Shown here one piece after another: positions 1-10,733 of a DNA stretch of 64,000 nt. The notes below the pieces were generated by a model. The model did no database searches. It was not told the origin of the DNA and worked only from the letters and a program-made list of their open reading frames with translations. Made by a program: the position numbers and the translations under genes. The stretch comes from Anaeramoeba flamelloides (taxonomy: Eukaryota > Metamonada > Anaeramoebidae), in contig JANTQA010000027.1 of the NCBI GenBank assembly GCA_027625915.1, forward strand, positions 1 through 64,000, in the 5' to 3' direction. Numbering within the stretch: position 1 is the first letter of the stretch; every line of letters begins with the position of its first letter.

Positions 1-1
1 T

Positions 2-145
2 TCAGTTGTGGTACTCTTATTAATTATTTCACCCCAAAAGGCAAAAGAGCAAAGTGCAGAATTAGATCCAAAATTATATAACTTCATTTATCAACTTGAG
101 AGAGATGAGTTATCATTTTTAGAAGGAGTTAATTTTCCCAATTAA
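2..145 (+). CDS. C-terminal end of an unidentified protein cut by the window edge
   Basis: An open frame enters from the left edge and runs 47 codons to a TAA at 143-145. It ends in a mixed-charge stretch (KLYNFIYQLERDELSFLEG) that looks like ordinary folded protein rather than translated AT-rich spacer. The window starts with TTCAG, so this could be the beginning of a last exon just after a splice acceptor. I do not recognise the family. Too little is visible to assign a function. Confidence 0.4.
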   Translation, partial: SVVVLLLIISPQKAKEQSAELDPKLYNFIYQLERDELSFLEGVNFPN

Positions 146-1138
146 AATTTTTCAGTCAAATGATTGTGATCCTATTGATGTGTATTTTGGATCAAAAACA
201 ATTTTGAAAAAAATTTAAAACCCTTTTAATTTTGACAAAACTCACTTTTCGTAATTGCTGAGGAGTTTGTATAATTAAATAACCTTTTAAATTATTAATC
301 TTATTTTTTAAAAAACAACAAAAATAAATCAAATATCAGGAGAAACCTTGAAAATCTAAAACAATTGATCATCTATTTTTTTTCAGAAATAATTATAAAA
401 TTACTTGAAATTTAATAGATTAAGCTTAATATTCCTTTTCAAAATATCCTGAGGACAAAACAGGAACTGTCAATATTTAGTAACAAAAAGTGTTTATTTA
501 ATAATATTTAATATTTTTTTTATTAAGTTATTAATTTGAATTTGAATTGATTTGTTTATAAAGGTTTAAATTAATTATAAAATAATTATAAAATTCTATA
601 TATACTTTTTAATCTTTGGTTTGTTATTAACTCACATGGAAAAAAAAAATTAATATTTGGTTATTAATTATTCAATAGAGATTAATCAAATAACAAGAAA
701 GTATTTCTTTAGATTATAAGGTTGAGATTTTCCAGATTTTAAAAAGGATTTTTTTGGAAGAATTTTTTTAGTTTTTTGATTTTTTTTTTTAATTCAAATT
801 TTTTTCAATTCAAAAAGTCGAAACAAAACTAATAAGAGAAGTAAACTCTTTTAAAAAACTTACCAAGTGAAAGTATTCCAATTGACAAGTTAATGCAACT
901 TACATCGAATAACGGTCGCAATGTTCACCAAACATAGAAATTATTAAAAACAAAAAAAAAATCCAAATAATGGATTAGCAATCATCACACCAAGTTCGAA
1001 AAAGAACGAAGAACTAATTAAACAAGTGCTTGGCAATAATTTCTATTTTTGAAAACAGAAAAATAACATTGGCTCAGTATTCGAACAAAAAGGTTCAAAA
1101 TGAAAAGAATGAAAATGAAAAAGAAACAAAAAAAAAAT
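146..1138. other. AT-rich spacer, no gene seen
   Basis: Long A and T runs with stops in every frame. I see no coding stretch, RNA gene or repeat that I can support. Confidence 0.6.
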
Positions 1139-1338
1139 TACAGTCAGTTCCACTTTTAAGGAACAAACTTTCAACGAAATTTAAGGCACAATAAAAATCT
1201 CAAATTAAGGCACAAAATTCAGATTCTAGTAAAATAAATTGTAAAAAAAAATATTTCAAATTTTGTGCCTTAATTTGAGATTTTCTTGTGCCTTAAATTT
1301 CGTTGCTAGTTTGTGCCTTAAAAGTGAAACTGGCTGTA
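1139..1338. mobile_element. Palindromic TA-flanked MITE, copy 1
   Basis: A 200-bp foldback starting TACAGTCAGTTCCACTTTTA and ending CTGGCTGTA. Each arm carries GGCACA boxes about 25 bp apart; the first box of the left arm reads GGAACA, a point change. The two arms meet in an AT-rich loop near 1230. The CAGT terminus and flanking TA are the signature of Tc1/mariner-type non-autonomous elements. No transposase is encoded. It lies about 95 bp upstream of the RRM relic, with a second copy on the other side at 3100. Confidence 0.9.
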
Positions 1339-1432
1339 TTTAAAAGAAAAAAACAAAGAAAGCAATAAAAACACCAAAATTCCAACAAAACCACAAAAAA
1401 TCTCTTCATACAATTCTGAATCCGACCCCCAA

Positions 1433-2797
1433 TTGCAACAAAAACCCAATTCCTACCATAATACTAAAAACAAAACAAAAAAAAAAAATGATCTAATTAG
1501 ATCGAATATGAAGGCAAACTCCGCATCGAAAAATAACACAGAAATAGTACCAAATACACTATTTCTACATAATATTCCTTATCATGCTAACTATTATGAT
1601 ATTGAACACGTACTCAAACCACTTATTACTATCAAAGAGATAATACTATTACTCGACAGTTATAATCAATTCAAGGGATGTGCAAGTTAATTTTAGAAAA
1701 AAAGAAGACTTGCCAAAGTTACTGACTAATTCGGGGAAATTGAATCTATTTAATAGATATATATTTGTTAACAAATTTCAGAAGATAAAAACCCAATAAT
1801 GAAAAGGAACCCTTGGAATTAAATAAAGATAAACCTCGACACACAAACAAAAAAAAAAAAAATAATGAATGGTTTGAAAAAAATTTCTTGAATAAAAACA
1901 AAAACAATAACAATACCCAAAATCTCCACCCATCTATTAATAATCAAAAAAATAATCAAAAAATATAATAAAATTCTAATCAATAAAAATAGAAAAACAA
2001 ACCGAAAATTTTCAAAATAACCAAATAGTTATTTTAATTTACCTAAAAACATTACTGAAGAATTCTTATATAATTTATTTAAAAATTATAAAATTGAGAA
2101 AAATTATAATTTTAAATAATAAGAATAATAATCAAAAATATTCATTTATATCTTTCCAAAATGAATATTTTAGAGATAAAGCCTTGAGTTTAAATGGATT
2201 TTTTGCTTATGAAAATAAAATATTTATTATAAAAGCTTATGAAAAAAAAATTTTGAAAGGAACAATGAATTGCAAAGTAATCATAATTCTAACAATTTTA
2301 CTGAGATTTTTGAAAAAAGAATTACAAACACAGAAAATGAAATTAAAAAATTAAAGTTAATTATCAAGAATACTTCAAATAACCAAATTGAAGAAAATCA
2401 AATTTTAATTAATAAAAAAATAAAAATTTTCAAGAAAAAAACAACAAACCTAAATAAAAATCCCAAAAAGGATTCTATAGAAAAAAAAAATGAAATGAAA
2501 ATGAAAATGAAAATGAAAATTCTATTGAAATTGAAATGGAAATTGAAGATGATGATAATAAATCAGAAAGATAAAATTATTATCAAACAAAAAAATAATA
2601 AACCCTCATTGGTTGATTTTTATATATCTATTGGTCAAACTGTAACTAAACAAAACCCAATCGAGTTCTTCCATTTACTAATAATTTTAAAAAAATTTAT
2701 AATTTTTAATTTGCCCAATATAATTTTTTTAGAAAATCAATTAAATAATCTTTTTAAAGTAACTGTCGAAAATGATAAAGAAACATTTGAATTTTGA
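1433..2797 (+). pseudogene. Tandem-RRM RNA-binding protein, frame-broken; possibly a LINE ORF1
   Basis: Two RNA-recognition motifs are visible. RRM1 starts with the RNP2-like strand TLFLHNIPYHA (near 1555) and reaches the RNP1-like FKGCA near 1670. It then continues one frame over as QVNFRKKEDLPKLL to about 1790. RRM2 starts at NLPKNITEEFLYNLFKNYKI (about 2040) and runs through YSFISFQNEYFRDKALSLNG to about 2240. A Lys/Asn-rich, coiled-coil-like tail follows to 2797. At least three single-base frame changes, mostly at A or T runs, separate the pieces. Either this is a decayed gene or homopolymer errors broke it. Its setting among LINE debris, bracketed by two MITE copies, leaves open that it is the ORF1 of a LINE, since RRM-bearing ORF1 proteins are known. 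RRM identity is fairly sure; the LINE link is inference. Confidence 0.55.
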
Positions 2798-3660
2798 AAA
2801 ATTTTAAAAGAAATAATAATAATAAAAACAAATAACTGTATTGGTAATAACTTTTTAATAAATCAATTGGTTGAAAATAAAAATAAAATTTTAAATCAAG
2901 AAAACTTTTAGTTAAAAACAAAAAAAAAATAACAATGTTTGTCCAGATATTATTGTTTACAATGAAAAGAACAATAATAATCTTAAACAAAAAAATCTTG
3001 ATTATTTTTTCAATCAAACAAACTCAATTATTGAATTAGATGATGAAAATCTTTACAATGAGCAAATAGTTACAAATAATATTTTGATTAAAATAAAAAT
3101 ACAGTCAGTTTCACTTTTATGGCACAAACTTTCAACTGAAATATAAAGCACAAAAAAATCTCAAATTAAGGCACAAAATTTGGATTTTTTTCTTTTACAA
3201 ATTATTTTACAAGAATCCAAAATTTTGTGCCTAAAATTGGGATTTTTATTGTGCTTTAAATTTCCTTGAAATTTTGTGCCTTAAAAGCGGAACTGACTGT
3301 ACCATAAATATCAATTTAATTAGAAATAATAAAAGAAAACAGTTTTATGTAAAGCAAAATCCAAAAATAATAAAAGATGCAAAAATAGAACATCAAACCC
3401 AAAAGGATATTGCAATCGTTATATTAGTCAACTAGATGATTGACTGTTCAAAATTAATTCAAAAATAGATAAATTAGAAATTTTTAAAATATTAATTCAA
3501 ATTAATATTTATATATATAAATTCATAAACCAAAATAATTTAAAAAATTTTAAATGGGGGTACACGAATCCAAAACTTCCATTTAATTACCCATTAATAA
3601 TCAATTTAAAATTTTATAACATCAACACAGCTATGGCATTATTTATTATTTTTTTCACGT
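2798..3660 (+). pseudogene. Coding-like continuation after the RRM relic, split by a MITE
   Basis: Broken frames with protein-like content continue past the RRM tail. One example near 3540-3640 reads WGYTNPKLPFNYPL followed by IINLKFYNINTAMAL. MITE copy 2 (3100-3301) sits in the middle. I cannot name a domain. It may be the rest of the same broken protein, or unrelated. Confidence 0.25.
3100..3301. mobile_element. Palindromic TA-flanked MITE, copy 2
   Basis: Starts TACAGTCAGTTTCACTTTTA, ends GGAACTGACTGTA. It has the same three-box arms as copy 1 with scattered point changes (for example GCCTAAAATTGG in place of GCCTTAATTTGA). About 202 bp. Confidence 0.9.
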
Positions 3661-5043
3661 TTTTTTAACACCATAAATTTATCAATAAAGAGATCCTTAA
3701 ATTAAATAAATTTTACATTTTCTAATCAAATTTTAATGATTATTTTTCACATAATTTTCACATGTATAATTTATTAATAAATTATTGTTTATTTTCGTTG
3801 AAAAAAATTTGTCAATATTTTAGTAAATTCATCGTTCTTTCAAGTAAAAAATGATCATAAATTAAAGAAATAAACCATGATTAAAATATTAAAATCCTTT
3901 TTATTTTTTTATTATTCAAATAAATAAAGTTCGTGAAATAATAATAGAAAAGAATGAAAATAATATGTATTTTAAAAATAAAGAAATAACTAAACTTCAT
4001 CTTCATTTTTAATTGTTTTTATTTCTACCCGAGAACACTATAATAATTAATAAGTTTATAAATAAAAATATTCCAAAAATAAACAAAGAAATGTATTTAG
4101 AAAAACGACCTTAAAAAGTTTATTTGTTTTAAGATCTAAATTTTCAAATTTATTCAAAAAGAGGAAAATAGAAAAAATAAATATATTTTAAATTATCAAA
4201 TACTAAAATTGTTAAACAGTTTAAATCGAAATAAATTAAAAAAAAAAATATATCTTACTATTTATTAGTTAATATATTAATGAAATATATTACACCATAA
4301 GCTGTTCAAAAGAATAATTTTCAATTACAAATTGATTAATACCATAGTGATAATTATTTTACCCCCCCAGATTTTTTTTCCCAAAATTACATGAAACAAT
4401 TGAATGCATTTTACTGAAATGAGAAAAGAAAAAGAAAAAAACATTAGGTTGTTTGATTAATTATATTTTTTAATTATTATTATTTTTAAACATCGTAAAT
4501 AAATAGTCAAAACAAAAAAAAGAAATGAATAAAGAAAAAGAAAAAAGTAAAGAAAATAAAAACAAAAAAAATTATTCGAGTTTAAAATGTTTTTATAAGA
4601 AGACATTAGAACCAACTTCTCTTCATGAGAATTCTCTAACAAGTTGCAAAGGATCAAAAGTTTGCTTTTTTTATGAAAACTTACTTTATCAATTTTTTTT
4701 TAATATTAAATATAATGCAAGAGTAATAACTGAGATTGTTTTTTTGAAGCTTAAGTACAACAATATTTTTTTTGTTATATTTAATTAAAAAAATTAAACA
4801 CTATTTTTTTTTTGATTAATATTTTTTCGAAATCTAAGTTCATAACTTAATTCCATTAACCAATGTGATGATTTTTTTAGAATAAAAACACTCTCAACTT
4901 TTGAATATCGAAAATATTGTTTGAAATTACTGTGCACTTTTTTATTTTTTTTTGAAAAAATTGGGGTTGAGAAAGCTTGAAATTAAAGAATAAGTTAATA
5001 TATTAAATTGAAATGCTTTTCCAGAGAGTTTATCCTTTTAGTT
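3661..5043. other. AT-rich spacer with one doubtful short frame
   Basis: No recognisable gene. An 87-codon frame at 4525-4788 (+) begins with Lys/Glu-rich sequence and contains the normal-looking stretch CFYKKTLEPTSLHENSLTSC. It then turns into poly-Phe/Asn typical of random AT-rich DNA. It could be a short first exon, but nothing supports a function. Confidence 0.4.
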
Positions 5044-5244
5044 TACAGTCAGTTCCATTGTTAGCACAAACTTGCAACGGAATTTAAGGCACAAAAAATC
5101 TCAAATTAAGGGACAAAATTTAGATTTTTTTTTTTTTTTACAATTTATTTTACTAGAATCTGAATTTTGTGCCTTAATTTGATATTTTTTTTTGTGCCTT
5201 AAATTCCGTTGCAAGTTTGTGACTAAAAAGTGGAACTGACTGTA
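5044..5244. mobile_element. Palindromic TA-flanked MITE, copy 3
   Basis: Starts TACAGTCAGTTCC, ends GGAACTGACTGTA. Arms contain AACGGAATTTAAGGCACA and its complement. A T-run forms the loop around 5130. The first box is worn on both sides (TTAGCACAAA; GTGACTAAAA). Confidence 0.9.
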
Positions 5245-6537
5245 ACTTTTTTTTAATTTTACCATTTAAAACTCAAAAAAAAACATTTGAAGACCAAATT
5301 AGTCCCTTTTGTGAAAAAGAAAATTCCCAATAATTTAGAATTTGTTTTTTGTAAATGAGTTAAAACAAGAGAGTGTATCTGTAAATATAGATAATTTCAA
5401 GTTCGAATTCAATAATTTTTGCAAAACATTTTTTCAAGAAAAAGTTAAATTGAAACTTTATATTTTTTTAATGTTTTAAATATTTTTCTTTTTTAATGAT
5501 CCTTCTTTTATATGTCCCTATGACCCAAAAAACACTAAAAATGAAAAACTGATCAAATACCTTCCATTAATACAATTAAAAAAAACTAAATGAAAAAATA
5601 AAATAAATAAAAAAAAAACATTTAAAAAATATGACAAACCCAAGATTTCCAAACCGCTTCAACAAAAGGTAAACTTTATTTTGGGAATATTTCAGAACAT
5701 ATTATGTATAAAAAATTAGGATCTGTTTGAAGGAATTTTAAACTGTACACTTCAAAGAAAAAAAAACTTTTATCATCTTTGTAGCCTAGTATTGGATCTT
5801 TTTGATAAACCAACGTATCAAAAAAAATTAGTTAAGTACAACTGAAGTTCTTTAAATAGTTGAATAATCTTATGAAATTCTAATAAAAAATGTAAGAAAT
5901 TTTGATAGAATTTACAAATTCAATGACTGTTTTGGCTGGCTTCATTGGATAAATAAACTTTATAGAAAAACCAATTTTCAAAACAATATTTAATTAAACT
6001 TGTATTTGGCAATAAAACGTAATTACTGTAGTTTAATAGAAACTATAATATTTTCTTAAAATTTTAAAGTTAAATAAATCCCTAGTGAAGAAATTGGAAA
6101 TGACAAAACCTTTTATCTGGGCAATCGGAGTGTAGTTCTGAGGAATCTAGTTTTGTCTTTAGTAATTGATGTTTGTATTTTGAAAAAAAAAATTATCTAA
6201 AATAAGTAAGTTTAGTTAGCAGAAGGAATCTAACTTAATTAAACAACCAATATTTACATTTGTTCCAATTCTTTGGGTTTAAAGATTTTATTAATTGGCA
6301 AATTTAAACTATAAAGTAAATTTTTTTTTACAAATTGTTTATCAAAAGTTCTCAAAATATTCGATCCTTATTCACATTAATAACACTTGAAAATGTTAAT
6401 CCATTAATTTTACAAAAAAATTTTATCTGTCGAAAATTTCACTTGTATTTTTTAAAAAGTTTTTCCTTTCTTCCCATTCGAAATAAAAAAATAAAAAGAC
6501 AAAACAAAGCTTTGTTACACCTTTTATTATTACTATT
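5245..6537. other. AT-rich spacer, no gene seen
   Basis: No supported gene. A short frame near 6335-6540 has mildly protein-like sequence (FICRKFHLYFLKSFSFLPIR) and runs directly into the next MITE. It may be host sequence interrupted by the insertion, but I cannot identify it. Confidence 0.5.
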
Positions 6538-6732
6538 TACAGTCAGTTTCACTTTTAAGGCACAAACTTTCAACGAAATTTAAGGCACAATAAAAATCTC
6601 AAATTAAGGCACAAAATATGGAATTTTTTATTCCACAAATTATTTTACTAGAATCAAAAATTTGGTGCCTTAATGTGTGATTTTTTGTGCTTTAAATTTC
6701 GTTGTTGTGCCTTAAAATGAAACTGACGATAA
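6538..6732. mobile_element. Palindromic TA-flanked MITE, copy 4
   Basis: Starts TACAGTCAGTTTCACTTTTA. The right end is worn: the inner part of the last box is deleted (CGTTGTTGTGCC) and the terminus reads CTGACGATA. About 195 bp. It abuts the 5' side of the LINE endonuclease relic. Confidence 0.88.
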
Positions 6733-6734
6733 TG

Positions 6735-7595
6735 AAAAATATCATTTTATATGAATTTGAAAAATGGGAATTAAATAATCTAAAACTTATTCAAATCAAA
6801 TATTGGGTTAAAAAATCATTTAATTATTTATTTATTTATTTATATGGAGACTATAATTTATATAATACGAACCTCCAATTCTTAAAATTATTCATCTTAA
6901 TTATTAAATTAATACATCAAAGAAAAAAGACATAATAAAATTTAAAAGAATTGAATTTTAAATTTAAATTTGAGTTTAACAAAAACTTAAACAATAATAA
7001 TAATGTAATTCATTTTTCAAATATGGATAAATGTAAAATAATTAAAAATTACAAAATGTTCCAAAGATAATAAATCAATTTTTGCCAAAAAAATATATCA
7101 ACTTTAGAAATTTTTAATTTTTTAAAAAATAGACCAGTTATTCGATATCAGAGACAGGAAGATAACGTAATAGAAATCTGGGATTTAAAAGATAAAATTA
7201 ATTTTTTATTAGAAATAACTTTCAAGAAAAATTCATTTATTACCTAGAAATTTATATATTTATTATTTTGCAAAAAACGAAAACAATTATTATTGAAAGG
7301 AAAAAAAGAAATTATAATAAAAAATTTATTAATATCAAAATTTTAACATTTAATATCAGAGGGGTTGAATGAAAAAAATAAAATTCCGATTTTAGAATCT
7401 TTTTTATTAAAATTAAATATAGATATTTGTCTTATACAAGAATCAAAAATAACAAAAACCCAAGTTTTTTTGAACTATTTTTCAATTAATAAAAAAAATC
7501 ATATGGAAAGAATTATAATAAAGGAGGTTTATTGATTATTATTAAAAAAATTTTTAAAGATTTTACTCGAGAAATATTAGTTCCAGATCTTGATG
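6735..7595 (+). pseudogene. LINE ORF2 fragment: APE-type endonuclease start
   Basis: Near 7340-7440 the frames read ILTFNIRG, then after one extra G, LNEKNKIPILESFLLKLNID and ICLIQESK. This is the start of the exonuclease-endonuclease-phosphatase fold of non-LTR retrotransposons, where NIRG-LN and IQE(S/T) are hallmark motifs and the E is a catalytic metal-binding residue. Further on, NKGGLLIIIKKIF (about 7515-7560) fits the following strands. Upstream (6740-7330) is a broken Asn/Lys-rich leader with blocks such as RPVIRYQRQEDNVIEIWDL. Several frameshifts show the copy is dead or badly assembled. It ends abruptly near 7595. The endonuclease call is firm; the boundaries are approximate. Confidence 0.7.
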
Positions 7596-8153
7596 TACAC
7601 AAGAGTAAATTTAAAACTGGGATCAAATTTTTTTTTTTTGCTCATCAAATTCAAAATTTTCTTAAATTTCGATTTTTGGTGTTTAGAAGTCTCTAGGACC
7701 TCTAGTTTTCGATATATTGTCCAAAATCGATTTTTATATACAAATTTTTTAATAGTGATTTTCACAACTATTTTGGACAATAACTCGAAAAATATAAGAG
7801 CCCCAAAAAAAATGAAAAATTGAGATTGTTTCTATATTTTTTATATAGTGACCCCCATAGATTAAAATGAATTTTAAAAGTTTTTTTTTTTTTTTAAAAA
7901 AAAAAATTTTGTTTTTAATTGTAGGTTTTAGTATATATAAATAATTTAAAATCTTCTACTCCTCACACTGAAAAAACTACTTAGTTACCAATATTTATCT
8001 GAATTTTGGTACCTTAAGAGATTTGAATTTTTGAAAAAAAAATTTTGAAAAGATTTAAAGGTAAATTCAGGTAGCAAACATGTATACTTTAATTGATCAA
8101 ATTATATATAAAAATTCAAAAAAAAAAAAAAAAAATATTAATTTAATTGATGC
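7596..8153. other. AT-rich spacer between LINE fragment and MITE
   Basis: No gene. A short complementary pair lies around 7700-7790 (ATATTGTCCAAAAT versus ATTTTGGACAATA), giving a possible small hairpin. A run of 18 A at 8118-8135 would read as a T-run on the minus strand. Confidence 0.45.
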
Positions 8154-8354
8154 TACAGTCAGTTACACTTTTAAGGCACAAACTTTCAACGAAATTTAAG
8201 GCACAATAAAAATCTCAAATTAAAGCACAAAATTCAAATTCTCGTAAAAATAAATTGTAAAAAAAAATATTTCAAATTTTGTGCCTTAATTTCAGATTTT
8301 TTTGTGCCTTAAATTTCGTTGAAAGTTTGTGCCTTAAAAGTGAAACTGACTGTA
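8154..8354. mobile_element. Palindromic TA-flanked MITE, copy 5, inserted beside a tRNA-like relic
   Basis: Starts TACAGTCAGTTACACTTTTA, ends GTGAAACTGACTGTA. Near-consensus copy with three boxes per arm. Its right edge falls where the T-stem and acceptor stem of the minus-strand tRNA-like sequence (8355-8428) should pair. Confidence 0.92.
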
Positions 8355-8428
8355 TTAGGAATCGAACCCCGGCTACATACTTTTCAAATTTTTGAGATCT
8401 CGGTGCTCTACCGCTGATCTAATGAGTA
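8355..8428 (-). pseudogene. tRNA-like relic lacking its 3' acceptor
   Basis: Read on the minus strand, this holds a good A box (TAGATCAGCGGTAGAGC) and a good B box (GGGGTTCGATTCC) at tRNA-like spacing. D-arm and T-loop bases are in place. The anticodon stem does not pair convincingly. Only the first two or three T-stem pairs form, and the acceptor 3' strand is missing because the MITE begins there. It is therefore a tRNA pseudogene or a tRNA-derived SINE head, not a working tRNA. If numbered as a normal tRNA the anticodon would be CTC, but I give that no weight. Confidence 0.55.
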
Positions 8429-9650
8429 ATTATTGGATATTTTAAAATTATAAAATTCTGAAGATAATCGAATTGAATTTTCAATTGAGTAATTTTTCTA
8501 ATATATTTTTTTTGAAAAAAAAACTCTAAGTTTTTTACGATTAAATTTTTTTTTTTTTTCATTGTAAAAAAATTAACAAATTTAAAATTGAATTGAAAAA
8601 ACTTATATAAAAAATTTTTTTTGAAAAAAATCATTTTAAGAGGAAACTCTAGTAAAATTTTTTTAGCATTTTTTTTATATTTTTCTAGTGATTACACTAT
8701 CAAAAATTTTAAAAAATGAATATTTAGATAAAATAAGATGAGGTCTAATATTTTTTTTTCCAAAATATTGGTAATGTGAATTTTTTTTCTGTTAAATGAG
8801 AAAAAAATGAAATTTTACTAGAGTTTTCCAATGAGAAAAACAAAATTTTTTTAAAACATTGTTGTTTCAGTTAAAATAAAAATAAAAATCATTTTTTTGA
8901 TTTGTTTAAAAAAAAAATATTTTTTTTTCAAAGTAACCAATTTTTAGTAGTTTAAAAATATTTTTAAAAAAATTTTTTATATACATTTTTAAAATTTTCA
9001 ATTTTGAAAAAAGTCAAAAAACACCTATTTTAAATACTAAATATTTTCGAAACCTCTAACCTTCATAAAGTTTAAATTTAAAAACTTCACAAAAAAATCA
9101 AAAATAAAAAAATTTTGAAAAAAATTTTTTGTCTATATCAAATTATTTTTTATATTTCATTTTATCAACTAATATTCACAGTAACTTATGTATTTTTTAT
9201 AATTAACTTTGATAAAAGTGAAAAAAAAAATTTCAAAATTAAAAATTTTATAACTATTGTAGTTTAAAAATATATTATAAATATATTATTTGAGTAAATC
9301 AAAAATGGGAAAATCAAAAGAGAAGTAAAAAATATTCAAAAAAAAATTTTTTTTTAACCTTCATTTTTTCAAATTTTTTCACGAAAATTATATTTTTGAT
9401 TGAAAATTATCCTAGTAAGATGATCTTTAAAACACCAAAAAAAATTTATTTTTTGTGAAAATATACCTTTTTTTAGAAATGAACAATTCAAAATTTCAAA
9501 AAAAAAAATTTTTTTTTGACAAAAAATTGAAAATTAAGAATAACTTCTAAACTAGATGAGATAAAGCGCTCTAAACTTTAAAAATCAATTTTAAGATAAA
9601 TTGGAGGTTATAAAAATGACTAATTCGTACAGATATCCTATATTTAAAAT
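8429..9650. other. Long A/T-run region, no gene seen
   Basis: About 1.2 kb dominated by A and T homopolymers with stops in all frames. In position it lies where the body of a LINE reverse transcriptase could have been, between the endonuclease and C-terminal relics, but I could not find the catalytic YADD box here. Confidence 0.5.
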
Positions 9651-9654
9651 TTTG

Positions 9655-10733
9655 ATTTTTTTCAATTTATACTTATTTAGAGAAAATATTTAAAATGATT
9701 AGAGATTTTGGAATGAATCCGAATAAGGATAAAACTAAAAAAAAACTACAAATCCAAAAGAAATTTTATATCTTGGGATTTGGCTTGATAAAAAACTCAC
9801 TTAAAGTTTAACTTGGACAAAGTTAAAACCAATTTTAAAAAAAATAATTAATATCCTACAACAAAAAAATTCACCAATGGATTAAAGATTCATTTTTTTA
9901 AAGCGGTTTTACATCGTCAATTATTTTTGGATTAGAAATATTTGATCTAATACAAAAGACTTTAATGCAATCGATGTATGTATAAATAAAAAAAATAACA
10001 AAATTTTTATTAATAAATCCACACTCTACCATTTTTTATAAAACAGAAGCCAAAATCGACACAGCAAGAATAACGATATATAAAAGAAGATTTAAACTAA
10101 TTCAAAAATTAAAAATTTTGGATTTTAATCAAATAGTTGATTATCTAAAATTTAGAGAGCAGAAATTCGAAAATATTAACTGACAAACGAACACCTTAAA
10201 AGAACTCGAAATTGAACTCCAGAAATATCGAATCAAACAACTAGAAAATAGTCCCAGTTGGAAAGTTCATAAATATTTAAAAATTATTTCTATTCAAAAT
10301 AATATTAACAAATAACAAAGATATTTAAAATGGAAGGGTTCAAGTTTAATTTTAAAACTCAGAAATTTTACAAATTACCTAAACAGATACTCTTATGTTA
10401 TGAATAAAGATAAATCAAAATTTTGCAAATTATGTAAAAAATCAAAAAATTTGGATATCATTGAAGATTTGGATCATTTCTCTGGAACTGCCCAGCATAT
10501 GAAAATAATCGTAGAATTTGGATATCGGAATTAAAAAAAATTAATATATCTAATATATTAAATAATAATTATATTTTTAATATTATCATTAAAAAAGATT
10601 CAATATATTTATTATCACTTGTGGGTAATAGACTAATTTCCGAGTCTTTATTAAAATTTCTAAATAAAAATTTAGGAATTCGGGCCAACAAGAGGGATTA
10701 ACAACTCCTCCGTTAAAAAAAAAAAAAAAAAAA
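9655..10733 (+). pseudogene. LINE ORF2 3' part: RT thumb, CCHC knuckle, 3' end with poly(A)
   Basis: The frames read FGMNPNKDKTK and ILGF, matching reverse-transcriptase motifs D and E. They are followed by a thumb-like region (KTEAKIDTARITIYKRRFKL). Near 10425-10520 a CCHC knuckle appears: CKLC, then DHF-LWNCPAYENNRRIW after a one-base shift, giving C-x2-C...H-x4-C as at the C-terminus of many LINEs. The 3' end reads AACAAGAGGGATTAACAACT then CCTCCGTT and about 19 A at 10715-10733, consistent with a retrotransposed poly(A) end. Several stops and shifts mean it is not functional. Three other copies of parts of this region occur in the window (12815, 13591, 40277 minus). Confidence 0.75.
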
